Origin: Polynucleobacter necessarius
GTDB lineage: Bacteria > Pseudomonadota > Gammaproteobacteria > Burkholderiales > Burkholderiaceae
Reading direction: 5' to 3'
Assembly (NCBI RefSeq): GCF_900095175.1
Contig: NZ_LT606946.1
Span: forward strand, 1,094,058 to 1,158,057
DNA: 64,000 bases
The notes below the pieces were generated by a model. The model was given only the letters and a program-made list of their open reading frames with translations, made no database searches and had not been told where the DNA came from. The position numbers and the translations under genes were made by a program. The number at the start of each line of letters is the position of its first letter. Position 1 is the first letter of the stretch. This document shows, in pieces, positions 39,829-50,137 of the stretch.

Positions 39829-40755
39829 CTAACGCAATTGGTCAACATAATCTGGGGCTGGATGCAGGTCACAAGCGCTTCCAGCTTTAGCAACTTGACC
39901 TGGCACAGGGTGTCCAACAATCAAAGGCAACTCCCTCGCTAAATGAATTAACCTTGGGATATCAATACCAGTGTCATACCCCATGGCATCCAGCATATAA
40001 ATTGCATCTTCGCTGGAAATATTTCCACTGGCTCCGGGAGCGTATGGGCATCCACCTAAACCTCCAAGCGATCCATCAAAACGCGTAATGCCAGATTGCG
40101 CTGCTGCTAATACATTGGCAAGCCCCATTCCTCTGGTGTTATGAAAATGCATCGTAAGTTGTAGGTTCGGAAATCGCTTTTGTAAAGCCTCTGACATTTT
40201 CGCCACCTGTTTAGGATTCGCCATACCAGTTGTGTCGCAAATCGTTAAGCCTCGAACCCCAAGATCAGCAAAGCGCTTAGCAAACTCCCCCACTACATTT
40301 TCCGGCACCTCTCCCTCCATAGGACAACCAAAACAGGTAAATAAAGAAACATTAATAGGCGTCCTTCCATCAACATATTTGATAACTTCTGCCAACCCTG
40401 AAAAACTCTTTTCCCTTGTCATCCGAAGATTGGCAAGGTTATGCGTCTCTGAAGTCGACATTACTAGATTAAATTCATCTGCACGAGGCTCAAAAGCACG
40501 CTCAGCTCCACGCAAGTTAGGCACTAAGGCTGTGTATTCAACCCCGGGAACTCGCTGGATTTTTCCCATGACTTCCTCAGCGTCCCGGAGCATCGGTATC
40601 GCCTTAGGTGAGGTGAATGAGGTCACCTCAATCTTGGCAAAACCGCATTGACTCAACTCATCAATGAGTCGAACTTTATCTTCTGTCGGGATAAAACTTG
40701 GCTCAATCTGAAAGCCATCCCTTGTCACTACGTCATTGAAATAAATTCTAGTCAT
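39829..40755 (-). CDS. Hydroxymethylglutaryl-CoA lyase family enzyme
   Basis: 308-residue TIM-barrel enzyme cleaving HMG-CoA (or a related 3-hydroxy-3-methyl acyl-CoA) to acetyl-CoA and a keto acid. Arg12-Asp13 in 'DVVTRDGFQ' match the catalytic pair, 'LTMHFHNTRGMGLANVL' holds metal-binding His residues, and 'GGCPYAPGASGN' is the HMG-CoA lyase signature with the active-site Cys. Intact. The CoA-transferase upstream would supply the CoA ester, but it is frameshifted. Confidence 0.86.
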   Translation of the reverse strand: MTRIYFNDVVTRDGFQIEPSFIPTEDKVRLIDELSQCGFAKIEVTSFTSPKAIPMLRDAEEVMGKIQRVPGVEYTALVPNLRGAERAFEPRADEFNLVMSTSETHNLANLRMTREKSFSGLAEVIKYVDGRTPINVSLFTCFGCPMEGEVPENVVGEFAKRFADLGVRGLTICDTTGMANPKQVAKMSEALQKRFPNLQLTMHFHNTRGMGLANVLAAAQSGITRFDGSLGGLGGCPYAPGASGNISSEDAIYMLDAMGYDTGIDIPRLIHLARELPLIVGHPVPGQVAKAGSACDLHPAPDYVDQLR

Positions 40756-40770
40756 GCGCTTCTCTTTTCA

Positions 40771-41965
40771 TCATTTAGTAAATGCAACACCGCGCGCCTT
40801 GAGTGATGCTACCTGTGAGTCGCTCAAGCCAATATCACGTAATATTTCTTCAGTATTTTCACCAATATCAGGCGCTAATGTTTTGATTGAACCAGGGGGT
40901 GCGGGAAAGCTTCGGAAAAACACCAGGAACATCCACACTCGTTCCATCTTGCATCTTGATGGTCTCGATATTGCCTCGAGCTTTGTAGTGCGGATCCTTT
41001 GCGATATCGGCTACCGTATAGATTCTTCCCGCTGGAACTGCTACAGAATCTAAGGCCTCTAATGCCAAATCAGTACTCACCATTTTGGCCCACTCGCCAA
41101 TTACCTGATCAAGCTCTATAACGCGCTTGACCCGCCCATCATTATTTTCTAATTCTGGATCATCCCCCAAATCCTCGCGACCAATCAACTTCATCAGTCG
41201 CTTAAAAATACTATCCCCGTTGCCGGCAATCAGAATGTAACCGCCATCTGCACATAAGTAGACATTTGTTGGCGCAATTCCCGGAAGTGCACTGCCCGCA
41301 GCCTGCCTTACCTCACCAAATGCGCTGTACTCAGGCAAGAGACTTTCCATGCAATTAAAAACTGCTTCATAAAGGGCAATATCTATCACCTGACCCTTCC
41401 CACTCTGATGACGCTCTTGTAGGGCCATCAAAATGCCGATAACCCCATGCAAAGAAGCCAATGTATCGCCAATGCTAATTCCTACACGAACGGGAACCCT
41501 TCCAGGCTCAGCTGTTAAGTGGCGCAAACCACCCATTGCCTCCGCTACAACTCCAAAGCCAGGCTTATCCCTGTATGGGCCGGTTTGGCCATACCCACTA
41601 ATTCTGAGAACAATTAAGCGAGGATTGATTTTGAGCAGCTCACTTGGGTCAAGCCCCCAACCCTCTAAGGTCCCTGGACGAAAACTTTCAATCAAGATAT
41701 CTGCATCTTTTGCAAGCGTTCTGATAATATCTTGCGCCTCTAGTTGTTTCAAATCCAAAGAAAGAGAGCGTTTATTACGAGACTGCACTTGCCACCAAAT
41801 GGAAGTGCCATCTTTTAGCAATCGCCACTTGCGCAGAGCATCGCCCACCTTGGGCGACTCAATCTTGACAACGTCTGCCCCAAAGTCTGCTAAGGTTTTA
41901 GCGGCAAATGGTCCAGCAATGAGCTGACCCATTTCAATTACTTTCAGACCGGATAATGGCTCCAT
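40771..41965 (-). pseudogene. CaiB/BaiF CoA-transferase, C-terminal frameshift
   Basis: Second family III CoA-transferase in the window. The first ~355 residues are normal: 'MEPLSGLKVIEMGQLIAGPF', 'DFGADVVKIESPKVGDALR', and the catalytic Asp in 'GISIGDTLASLHG'. A C5 run (complement of 40895-40899) has one base too many, so the frame ends early at 40868. The family tail 'LAPDIGENTEEILRDIGLS...KARGVAFTK' lies in the other frame to 40771. About 40 residues are lost, a segment normally wrapped around the partner subunit. Some activity is conceivable but not likely. It is divergent from the LysR gene, 111 bases apart. Confidence 0.8.
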
Positions 41966-42076
41966 GAGGCCTCCTTGTTTGCAATCTCAACAACATAATG
42001 CCCAATTTAAACCTTGTAAATTGCTATCCCAAGGGGCAGCCTTCTCATTTTGCGAAGGCTTGGCTAGAATAAACCT

Positions 42077-43020
42077 ATGAAGCTCTACATCAACCCCGCC
42101 AGAATCGACTTTGTCACCCTTAAGCTCTTTTGCGCCACGGCCCAGTCAGGAAGCATCACCAAAGGTGCTGCAGAATGTAATCTAGCGCTATCAGCTGCAA
42201 GCAGAAGAATTTCAGAACTAGAAGATGTGATTGGTAATGCACTCTTAGAGAGAGGTGCCAAGGGGGTGACGCTGACCCAAGCTGGTCACGCAGTAATGCA
42301 ACATGCTCTTCGTCTTTATCAAGGATTTGAACAATTTAGCGAAGAATTAGGTGCATATGCAAGCGGCACCAAAGGGCACGTTCGACTCTGGGCAGATATG
42401 TCAGCCTTAACAGAGTTTCTACCCGCCACATTGGCCAGCTTTCTAAAAGCACACCCTGAAATTCAAGTAGATCTTGAAGAGCAACTCAGCGGGGATATTG
42501 TGAAGTCCTTGCTAGACGGCATTTCAGATATGGGTGTGTTTGCTGAAGGTGCGCCCACTGCCGGATTAAGTGCCCATATTATTGGTCATGATGAGTTAGT
42601 GATTATTTGCAGTAAATCACACCCACTCAAAAGCAGAAAGAAAATTGCTTTTGAAGAATGTCTTGATTACGATATTGTGGGCTTAAATCGAGGAAGCTCG
42701 TTATTAGAACTAACTTCCAGATCAGCTGAGCGTCTTGGCAAACCAATGCGACTCAGAATCCAAGTTCGAAGCTATGACGCCATGTGTCAAATGATTGCGG
42801 TTAACTTAGGCGTCGGCGTGAAGCTTGTGAATCTCAAATCAAGGCAATGAACTTGGGATATATCAAGCTCAGCGACCCTTGGGCAAAACGTAATTTATTG
42901 CTAGCAAGCAAAGAAGGTGTCACCCTATCCCCCGCATCAACCCTTTTAAGAACATATCTTATTCAGGCGCTCGCTAATAAAATAGGGCGCAAATACATTG
43001 CGCCCTATTTTATTAGCTAG
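42077..43020 (+). pseudogene. LysR-family regulator, C-terminal frameshift
   Basis: LysR-type transcription factor. The winged-helix start covers 'FVTLKLFCATAQSGSITKGA' and 'SAASRRISELEDVIGNALLE', followed by an effector-binding domain. Near 42820, after 'NLGVGV', one base is missing. The frame ends at 42850, while 'ESQIKAMNLGYIKLSDPWAK' and the rest continue in another frame to 43020. About 60 residues of the effector domain are lost. It is placed to regulate the divergent CoA-transferase / HMG-CoA lyase operon, whose first gene is also broken. The end of the frame runs through a strong terminator hairpin. Confidence 0.82.
42973..43017. terminator. Bidirectional hairpin terminator, 18-bp perfect stem
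   Basis: Bases 42973-42990 are exactly complementary to 43000-43017, with a nine-base loop. The stem has a GGGCGC core flanked by A/T-rich ends (AATAAAATA and its complement), so each strand shows a T-rich stretch after the GC core. It lies between the 3' ends of the convergent lysR remnant and ppsA (stop 43034) and should terminate both. Confidence 0.8.
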
Positions 43021-43033
43021 AAAGAAGTTGAAC

Positions 43034-45430
43034 TTATTTCTTGCCCAACATTTCCCAAGCAGCAACTACGCTATCAGGATTAAGGGAGATTGAGGTAATC
43101 CCCTTAGCAACCAACCAACGCGCAAAGTCTGGGTGGTCTGAAGGACCTTGACCGCAAATACCAACATATTTATTTTGCTTACGGCAAGCCTCAATGGAGC
43201 GGGTAATCATGAACTCAACCGCAGGATCGCGCTCATCAAAGTCAATTGCCAGCAATTCCATACCGGAGTCACGATCTAGACCCAGTGTTAACTGAGTCAT
43301 ATCGTTTGAACCGATTGAAAATCCATCAAAATGCTCGAGGAATTGATCGGCCAAAATTGCATTGGAAGGAATCTCGCACATCATGATTAGGCGTAAACCT
43401 TTTTCGCCACGCTTGAGGCCAAACTTCGCCATCATATCGATCACGCGCTCAGCTTGCTTAATGGTACGGACAAATGGAACCATGATCTCAACGTTATCCA
43501 AGCCCATATCTTCACGAACACGCTTCATTGCGGCGCACTCTAAGGCAAAGGCTTCGCCGAAATCTGCTGATACGTAACGGGAAGCGCCACGGAAACCCAG
43601 CATTGGATTCTCTTCATCCGGCTCATAACGTGAACCGCCGATCAGTTTTTTGTACTCGTTTGACTTAAAGTCAGACAAGCGAACGATTACTGGTTTTGGA
43701 TAGAAAGCGGCAGCAATCGTTGCCACACCCTCAACCAATTTATCTTCATAGAACTGACGTGGGCTTGCATAGCCACGAGCAACACTTTCAACAGCGCGCT
43801 TGAGATCGGGATCAATGTTTGGGTACTCCAATACAGCACGTGGATGCACTCCAATGTAGTTATTGATGATGAACTCAAGACGAGCCAGGCCAACACCCGC
43901 ATTTGGGATTTGGCAGAAATCGAACGCTAACTGAGGATTACCAATATTCATGGTGATCTTAACTGGGATCTCTGGCAATACTCCACGAGATACTTCAGTC
44001 ACTTCAGTTTCAATCAAGCCATCATAAATGTGACCTTCATCGCCTTCTGCGCAAGAGACAGTAACCATCATGCCGTCTTGCAAATGCTCAGTCGCATCTC
44101 CGCAACCGACCACCGCTGGAACACCCAACTCACGAGCAATAATCGCTGCGTGACAAGTACGGCCGCCGCGATTAGTCACAATCGCGGAAGCGCGCTTCAT
44201 GACTGGCTCCCAGTTAGGGTCAGTCATATCCGCAACCAAGACGTCACCTGGCTGTACACGATCCATCTCGCTTGGATCGCGAATTACTCGTACTGGACCT
44301 GCACCAATCTTTTGACCAATTGCACGACCTTTGGCCAGAACCTTAGAGGCGCCCTTGAGTTTGTAACGCATCTCCACTTGACCAGCAGCCTGACTCTTCA
44401 CCGTCTCTGGACGTGCTTGCAGAATATAAATACGGCCATCTTGACCATCTTTACCCCACTCGATATCCATTGGACGACCGTAGTGCTTCTCAATAATGAC
44501 GGCATATTTTGCTAACTCAGTGATGTCTGCATCTTCTAATGAAAAACGATTGCGTTTTTCTGGAGCCACATCCACAGTCATCACCTTCTCAGCAGAACCT
44601 GCTGGGGCGAATTGCATCTGAATTAACTTGGAGCCTAAAGAGCGGCGAATAATCGCCTTCTTGTCTTGTGCCAATGTCGTTTTGAATACGTAGAACTCAT
44701 CTGGGTTAACTGCACCCTGCACTACCGTCTCACCTAAGCCATAGCTAGAAGTGATGAATACGACATTCTCAAAGCCAGATTCGGTATCCAGAGTAAACAT
44801 CACGCCAGCTGCGCCTAGGTCTGAGCGCACCATACGTTGGATACCAGCAGATAAGGCCACTTCAGCATGAGCAAAACCCTTGTGAACGCGGTAAGAAATC
44901 GCACGATCGTTATACAAGGATGCGAATACTTCACGAATCTTCTTCAGAACATCATCAATACCCTCGACGTTCAAGAAAGTTTCTTGCTGTCCAGCAAATG
45001 AAGCATCAGGTAAATCTTCTGCAGTTGCAGAGGATCGCACTGCAAAAGAGCCTTTGCCAGAATCATCTAATTTTTTAAATGCCGTACGAATCTCTTCGTC
45101 AAGACGTGGTTGAAACGGGGCAGTTTCAATCCAGCCGCGGATCTCTTTACCAGCTTCAGCTAGAGCACGCACATCATCAATATTCAGGCTCTCCAAACGC
45201 TTCTGGATGTGCTCAGTCAGATTGTTGTGCTCTAAGAAATCACGAAATGCCAATGAGGTCGTTGCAAATCCAGTAGGTACACGTACACCCGTAGATGACA
45301 ACTGAGAAATCATTTCACCGAGTGAGGCGTTTTTACCACCGACTGACTCAACATCGGTCATCCGGAGTTGCTCAAAAGGCAAAACATAGGCATTGACTAC
45401 GTTGCTACTTTGTTGCTGTTGGTTGGACAT
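43034..45430 (-). CDS. ppsA: Phosphoenolpyruvate synthase
   Basis: 798-residue PEP synthase, making PEP from pyruvate with ATP for gluconeogenesis. The N-terminal ATP-binding domain includes '[11 protein letters not shown]' (30-40) and '[20 protein letters not shown]'. The swivelling domain carries '[15 protein letters not shown]' with catalytic His427 and regulatory Thr425. The C-terminal PEP/pyruvate barrel has '[18 protein letters not shown]' and 'CGQGPSDHP'. Intact and full length. The divergent ppsR gene, whose product would phosphorylate Thr425, is broken. Confidence 0.95.
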   Translation of the reverse strand: MSNQQQQSSNVVNAYVLPFEQLRMTDVESVGGKNASLGEMISQLSSTGVRVPTGFATTSLAFRDFLEHNNLTEHIQKRLESLNIDDVRALAEAGKEIRGWIETAPFQPRLDEEIRTAFKKLDDSGKGSFAVRSSATAEDLPDASFAGQQETFLNVEGIDDVLKKIREVFASLYNDRAISYRVHKGFAHAEVALSAGIQRMVRSDLGAAGVMFTLDTESGFENVVFITSSYGLGETVVQGAVNPDEFYVFKTTLAQDKKAIIRRSLGSKLIQMQFAPAGSAEKVMTVDVAPEKRNRFSLEDADITELAKYAVIIEKHYGRPMDIEWGKDGQDGRIYILQARPETVKSQAAGQVEMRYKLKGASKVLAKGRAIGQKIGAGPVRVIRDPSEMDRVQPGDVLVADMTDPNWEPVMKRASAIVTNRGGRTCHAAIIARELGVPAVVGCGDATEHLQDGMMVTVSCAEGDEGHIYDGLIETEVTEVSRGVLPEIPVKITMNIGNPQLAFDFCQIPNAGVGLARLEFIINNYIGVHPRAVLEYPNIDPDLKRAVESVARGYASPRQFYEDKLVEGVATIAAAFYPKPVIVRLSDFKSNEYKKLIGGSRYEPDEENPMLGFRGASRYVSADFGEAFALECAAMKRVREDMGLDNVEIMVPFVRTIKQAERVIDMMAKFGLKRGEKGLRLIMMCEIPSNAILADQFLEHFDGFSIGSNDMTQLTLGLDRDSGMELLAIDFDERDPAVEFMITRSIEACRKQNKYVGICGQGPSDHPDFARWLVAKGITSISLNPDSVVAAWEMLGKK

Positions 45431-45534
45431 AAAATACTCTCAGATAAGGAAACTGGTCGAGCGGCCGAATACAATACGACATACTTCATTAACTTCATAT
45501 TGTAGTGCTGACCACGACTTTTTAGGCCAATCTC

Positions 45535-46365
45535 ATGTCTACCCAAGCCCGTATTGTTTTTATCGTTTCTGTGATGGCACCGGAATTACCGCCGAAAACT
45601 TCAGTCAGTCGATTTTGGCCCAATTTGAGGCCATTTTTAAGCACATTCGGGTACCTTTTGTAGATAGGCCCTGAAAAAGCGCATGATGCCGTTTCCAGCA
45701 TCAATCAGGCAGCCTCGAAATATGGGGTTCAGCCCATTGTTTTCACCACTTTGGTGAATCCCGAGCTTAACAAGATTGTCGGCAAGGCTAATGGCTTGAT
45801 TCTGGATATGTTTCAGACCTTCGTGGCCCCTTTGGAACAAGCGCTGGGCGTTAAATCGACCCATGCCATGAACCGCCTTCATCACAATGCAGATACTGAG
45901 GCCTATAAAAACCGTATTGAGGCCATCAATTACTCCTTAGCACACGATGATGGTCAATCAAACAAGAACCTCGCCGAGGCTGATGTTATTTTGGTGGGCA
46001 TTTCTCGGGTAGGCAAAACACCAACTAGCCTATATTTAGCAATGCAATATGGGATGAAAGCAGCTAACTACCCCCTCATTCCTGAAGATTTTGAACGTGG
46101 GCAATTACCAAAAGATTTGATTCCCTATCGCAATAAGATTTTTGGCTTAATGATTGATGCTGAACGCTTATCCGAGATCCGCAATGAGCGACGCCCAGGC
46201 AGTAACTATGCCAAGTTAGAAAACTGTCGCTATGAAATCAATGAAGCCACCGCCATGATGAAAAAAGAATCTATTCCTTGGGTAGCTACAACCAGTAAAT
46301 CGATTGAAGAGATTGCTACCACTGTATTGCAATCTATTAAGTCGGACAAAACAATACTAGGCTAG
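45535..46365 (+). pseudogene. ppsR: PEP synthase regulatory protein PpsR (DUF299), two frameshifts
   Basis: Bifunctional kinase/pyrophosphorylase that inactivates and reactivates PEP synthase. It starts 'MSTQARIVFIVS', then a two-base gain (TG doubled) near 45570-45573 displaces the conserved 'DGTGITAENFSQSIL'. A one-base gain near 45668-45671 brings back the original frame from 'EKAHDAVSSIN' on. The displaced stretch contains an in-frame TAG at 45661-45663. The P-loop 'VGISRVGKTPTS' and the rest are undamaged to 46365. Relatives have the same ~270-residue length. The divergent ppsA start is 104 bases away. Confidence 0.87.
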
Positions 46366-46418
46366 AAAAGTATTCTTCAAGGTCTACTTTCGACCCATAA
46401 GCGACGGCGGCAGAAAAC

Positions 46419-46442
46419 AAAAAAACCCACCGAAGCGGGTTT
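46419..46442 (-). terminator. Intrinsic terminator with UUCG tetraloop
   Basis: Read on the minus strand, AAACCCGC-TTCG-GTGGGTTT is followed at once by further T residues. The stem is capped by the very stable C(UUCG)G tetraloop, with one G-U pair. It lies 26 bases after the stop of the autotransporter gene, so it ends that transcript. The A-rich side facing plus makes it a weaker stop for ppsR. Confidence 0.8.
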
Positions 46443-46467
46443 CTTATCTAAATCTAATCGGCTTTAC

Positions 46468-48550
46468 TTACAAACCAATCGTATAAGTCGCCATCACAGT
46501 GGTTGTAGAGACGGCTTGATATGGTTCTTGACGATAGATTCCAGTCAATCCGATGCGTTGATTCTTCTCAACATCATAGGTAGCCCCTAGCGTTGCTGTT
46601 GGGCGAGTCTTTACTGGATTGGCATTGAAATTAATCGGAGTTAGCCCAGCTATTCCAGTTGCTGAGTAAGTGCCGTTGCTGGTGTTGGTATCTGTTTCAA
46701 CGCCAGCGCTAGCAAAGAGAGTCGCTTGCGGGATGAACCTGTATTGAGCGCCAACACCAGCTAGTGCTGTTGTTGCATTGGTATTGAGTGATGAGTAGGC
46801 CAGTGGCGCAGTAACAGTGGCAGATGCGCCTTCTATATAGCCGCCCATATTGTTTTGTGTATAACGCATACCAACATATGGACTCACGATAACGTTCTCA
46901 ACAACACCAAAGCCATACTTAGCTACTACTTGCGCGCCTTGGCTATTAAGTTGGGATGAGCCGGAACCTGCTTCAGAAGTACCCACTACAGGACGAGTAA
47001 CGGTAGTATTCTTTTGCCCATAAGCAGCAGAGATCTTGACTTCGGCACCCTTGCCATCTAAGCGTTCATTCCAGGCACCAAAGAGACCAATGAGTGGTGT
47101 GTTGTTACCCAAGTTCACTGTAGAGCCTGCATTATTCACAGACAAGTTCTGATCTGCGTAAGCGCCTACACGAACTGATGGTATTACACGATAAGCGGCA
47201 ATCAATAATGCGCTGGTATTATTTAAACCATTGGCTGCTGATACGGCAGTATTACGACCGCCAGCGGAGACGCATACATTATTAGCGCCAAACACATTAC
47301 AGTCATAAGAGAAGCTATTGGCGAGAACAGTGTTTTGTAGGGTGAAAGTATTTTGCAGGGCTGAAGCAGTATTGACGAGAGATTGTTGTGTGTCAGTGGT
47401 TGAGGCACCATTAATGACTAAGTCCCAAACACTTCCAGAGGAATTAATCAGCACCCAGGTAAAGCCATTGTAATTTCCTGACGTTACCACCAAGGTTTGA
47501 AGATGCAACCCCTGAGAGCACTGAAGAGTATGTGCCCTTGTTGATTGTAGAGCCAGAGTAGATGCCAAAAATCATTGAACCAGTAAGGCTGGTTCCGAAT
47601 AATTGGCCATAGTTAGCAGCATTATTAATGATGATATTGTAATTTGCAGGTAGCTCAAATTTATAAGTAAGTGCCGTTGTTGCAGCAGTTGAGGCATTTC
47701 CACCCTGAGCATTATTTAGAGTTGTGATAGTGCCGGAGTTTCGAATTCCATATCCGATGGTGGTGGAGACGCCAGAAACGGTGCCAGCAGTAATGCTTCC
47801 AGTATTTGTTAGGGTTGTGATGATGCGACTGTTATCAATTCCAGTTCCACCCGCGTTATTAGTACCCCCACTCGCATTTCCGCCAGTGATACTGCCACTA
47901 TTGGTAAGCAAGGTAATCGTCTGAGAATTATTATTAAATCCACTCCCAGCGTAGGTATTTGCCGTACTAGTTCCAATGGCATTTCCGCCGGCGATACTTC
48001 CGGAGTTATTAATAAATGCAGTGGTAGAGGCGCCATTAGTAAAGAGCCCATAACCCCCAAAAGTATTGCTATCGCTGGAACTTCCAGCACCTCCAGTTAT
48101 CGACGCCGAATTGGTAATGCCGCTCAAATTACCCCATGAACTAAAACCATAACCACCAGTCGATCCATTGCCACTAGCAGCTCCACCAGTAATACTGCCG
48201 GTATTAACAACAGAAAAAATGGTTGAAAGTATTGCGCCACTAACTCCATACCCCCCAGTACTTGCAACACCAGAGGCAATCCCACCCAAAATAACACCGT
48301 CATTGACAATGGTTGAGTTTGCACTAGCACTAATACTCAAAGCTGTAACGCCAGCACTATTAGTAATTTCACCACCCAGTAAGACTTGCACTGACGATGG
48401 ATTGCTAGTCAATGTAACACCCGAGCTACAGGTCTGACCAGCGGCTACGGAGGCATTTGGATTGGAGCAAGTCTGGCCAAGAGCGTTGCAACTTGCCCCA
48501 AGCAAAGCAGCTATGAAAATGCATGAAGACTTTATGTTTAAGAATTTCAT
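46468..48550 (-). pseudogene. Autotransporter with Gly/Ser-rich passenger repeats, frameshifted
   Basis: Surface protein of the type V autotransporter class. A signal peptide with 'FIAALLGASCNALG' is followed by a passenger built from imperfect repeats of the form 'NSGSITGGNASG' / 'NTGSITGGAASG' across about residues 60-290. A C-terminal beta-barrel domain starts near 'IAAYRVIPSVRVGAYADQN' and ends 'VSTTTVMATYTIGL'. One extra base near 47484 puts the end of the passenger and the whole barrel into another frame, so the product could not reach the surface. The frame-repaired length would be about 690 residues. It could be an adhesin; no family name for the passenger is claimed. Confidence 0.82.
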
Positions 48551-48713
48551 AACTCTTTATTGATTGGTAGCCTTGGGTTTGCTGCAGGGCTAGTTTTTAT
48601 CATTTCAGATTATGCCTGCTCATCACGCTGGTGAATACAGATGTCATAAGTACTCACCTGAAATACAACGACTCTTGTTAGCCGAAAGCAGATAATCGAG
48701 TAAAGACTGCTGC

Positions 48714-49535
48714 CTAAGCGCGCCTCACCCTGAGGGTCTCAAACAAGCAAACTGCTGCAGCAGTCGATACATTGAGCGATTCAACTCTTGGATCAATTGG
48801 GATTGATACGCCTTTAGCCTGAGCCATCAGGTCTTCAGAAATGCCCTGTCCTTCACTTCCCATCACCCAAGCAACTGGATGAATCAATACCTTGGGCATA
48901 TTGAAGAGATCTAACTCACCATCAGCAGTTACAGCTAGTAAAGGCGCTGTTACCGCGCTCAGCACTTGTGGGGTTGACCAACCCTCATACAGATCTAGCA
49001 AACGATGAGCACCCATACCAGCCCGCAATACCTTGCTTGACCACAGATGGGCACAACCCGTTAATGCGATTACTTGAGTAAAGCCAGCTGCTGCTGTGCG
49101 CAAAATAGAGCCCACATTCCCAGCATCCTGAATACGATCCAAAATAATCACATCGCCAGAAATCGTCGCAACCGACTTTTGGGGGTTTAATGCAGTATCA
49201 GGAAGATCCAGCAATCCCGCAATTTGCGGAGCATTTACCAAATCACTGAGCAATTCCCATAAGCCTTTATCCAGCTGATAAACCCGAGTATCAAGACAAA
49301 TTTCTACATGGTCATATACAGCTTGAGCAATCTCTGGGTTTTGTAAACCTAACTCTGAGGTAATTAAGGTCTTGAGTCCTGAATTGCCTACCCAGGTTTG
49401 CACTAAATGAATGCCTTCTAGCAAAGCCTGACCACAAGCAAATCTCGCCTTCTGACCTTTGGGGCCGGTGGCTTGTAATTGACGTATCTCCTTAAACAGG
49501 GAATTGTCTTTTGAGCTGATAAATTCCATTTTCAT
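48714..49535 (-). CDS. TrmH/SpoU-family RNA methyltransferase
   Basis: 273-residue SPOUT-class 2'-O-ribose methyltransferase for rRNA or tRNA. SPOUT motifs are visible: 'LDRIQDAGNVGSILRTAAA' (motif 1), 'WVMGSEGQGIS' (motif 2) and 'IPIDPRVESLNVSTAAAV' (motif 3, the knot). An N-terminal L30e-like substrate-binding domain precedes them. The target nucleotide cannot be told. It follows rnhB by eleven bases and closes the long envelope operon. Confidence 0.88.
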   Translation of the reverse strand: MKMEFISSKDNSLFKEIRQLQATGPKGQKARFACGQALLEGIHLVQTWVGNSGLKTLITSELGLQNPEIAQAVYDHVEICLDTRVYQLDKGLWELLSDLVNAPQIAGLLDLPDTALNPQKSVATISGDVIILDRIQDAGNVGSILRTAAAGFTQVIALTGCAHLWSSKVLRAGMGAHRLLDLYEGWSTPQVLSAVTAPLLAVTADGELDLFNMPKVLIHPVAWVMGSEGQGISEDLMAQAKGVSIPIDPRVESLNVSTAAAVCLFETLRVRRA

Positions 49536-49546
49536 AATTGGGATTA

Positions 49547-50137
49547 TCAGCTATGCAGGGCTAAGACATTGCGAACAGGAGAAAAGCTACGACGATGCTG
49601 ATCGCAGGCACCAAATTCTTTTAGCGCTGCGAAATGCGCTTCTGTGGGATATCCCATGTGTTGGGCAAAGCCATACTGAGGATGCAATTCATGCAAGGCC
49701 ATCATTTGGCGATCGCGTGTCACCTTAGCCAAGATCGATGCCGCTGAAATTGCCGGCTCTTTGGTATCACCCTTCACAATAGCTTCTGCTGAGATTGGAA
49801 GCTCGGGACAGCGATTGCCATCGATTAAAGCTTTATCTGGCCAGCCGCCCAAACGTGTGGTGAGATCTTCAATTGCACGGCGCATTGCGAGCATCGTCGC
49901 TTGCAAAATATTGATCTCTTCAATCTCAGCTGGACTCGCTTCGCCAATCCCCCAGGCTTTTGCCTTGAGCTGAATTTGCTCAAACAAAAACTCGCGTCTC
50001 GCTGCTGATAACTTCTTAGAATCTTTTAAACCAGTAATAGGATTTTCGGGATCAAGAACGACAGCGCCAGCGACCACCGCCCCCGCTAATGGACCACGCC
50101 CTGCCTCGTCAACACCACATACCCAAATCATGCTCAC
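49547..50137 (-). CDS. rnhB: Ribonuclease HII
   Basis: 196-residue ribonuclease HII, removing ribonucleotides from DNA and RNA-DNA hybrids. Catalytic Asp10-Glu11 are in '[12 protein letters not shown]', and further acidic residues in '[10 protein letters not shown]' and 'AKVTRDRQM'. GTG 50137 overlaps the lpxB stop (GTGA) and has GGAT seven bases upstream; ATG 50131 is the alternative, giving 194 residues. The lpxB-rnhB order is common in proteobacteria. Confidence 0.92.
   Translation of the reverse strand: MSMIWVCGVDEAGRGPLAGAVVAGAVVLDPENPITGLKDSKKLSAARREFLFEQIQLKAKAWGIGEASPAEIEEINILQATMLAMRRAIEDLTTRLGGWPDKALIDGNRCPELPISAEAIVKGDTKEPAISAASILAKVTRDRQMMALHELHPQYGFAQHMGYPTEAHFAALKEFGACDQHRRSFSPVRNVLALHS

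Noticed and set aside
41433-41927. 164-codon plus-strand frame opposite the second CoA-transferase.
   Set aside because: Antisense shadow; Ser/Pro-rich composition typical of a reversed coding frame.
44030-44515. 161-codon plus-strand frame opposite ppsA.
   Set aside because: Shadow of the ppsA coding strand with Thr/Asn/Leu-rich nonsense sequence.
47600-48400. CRISPR-like or tandem DNA repeat inside the autotransporter gene.
   Set aside because: The repetition is at protein level (NSGSITGG-type), with irregular spacing and no constant DNA repeat unit.
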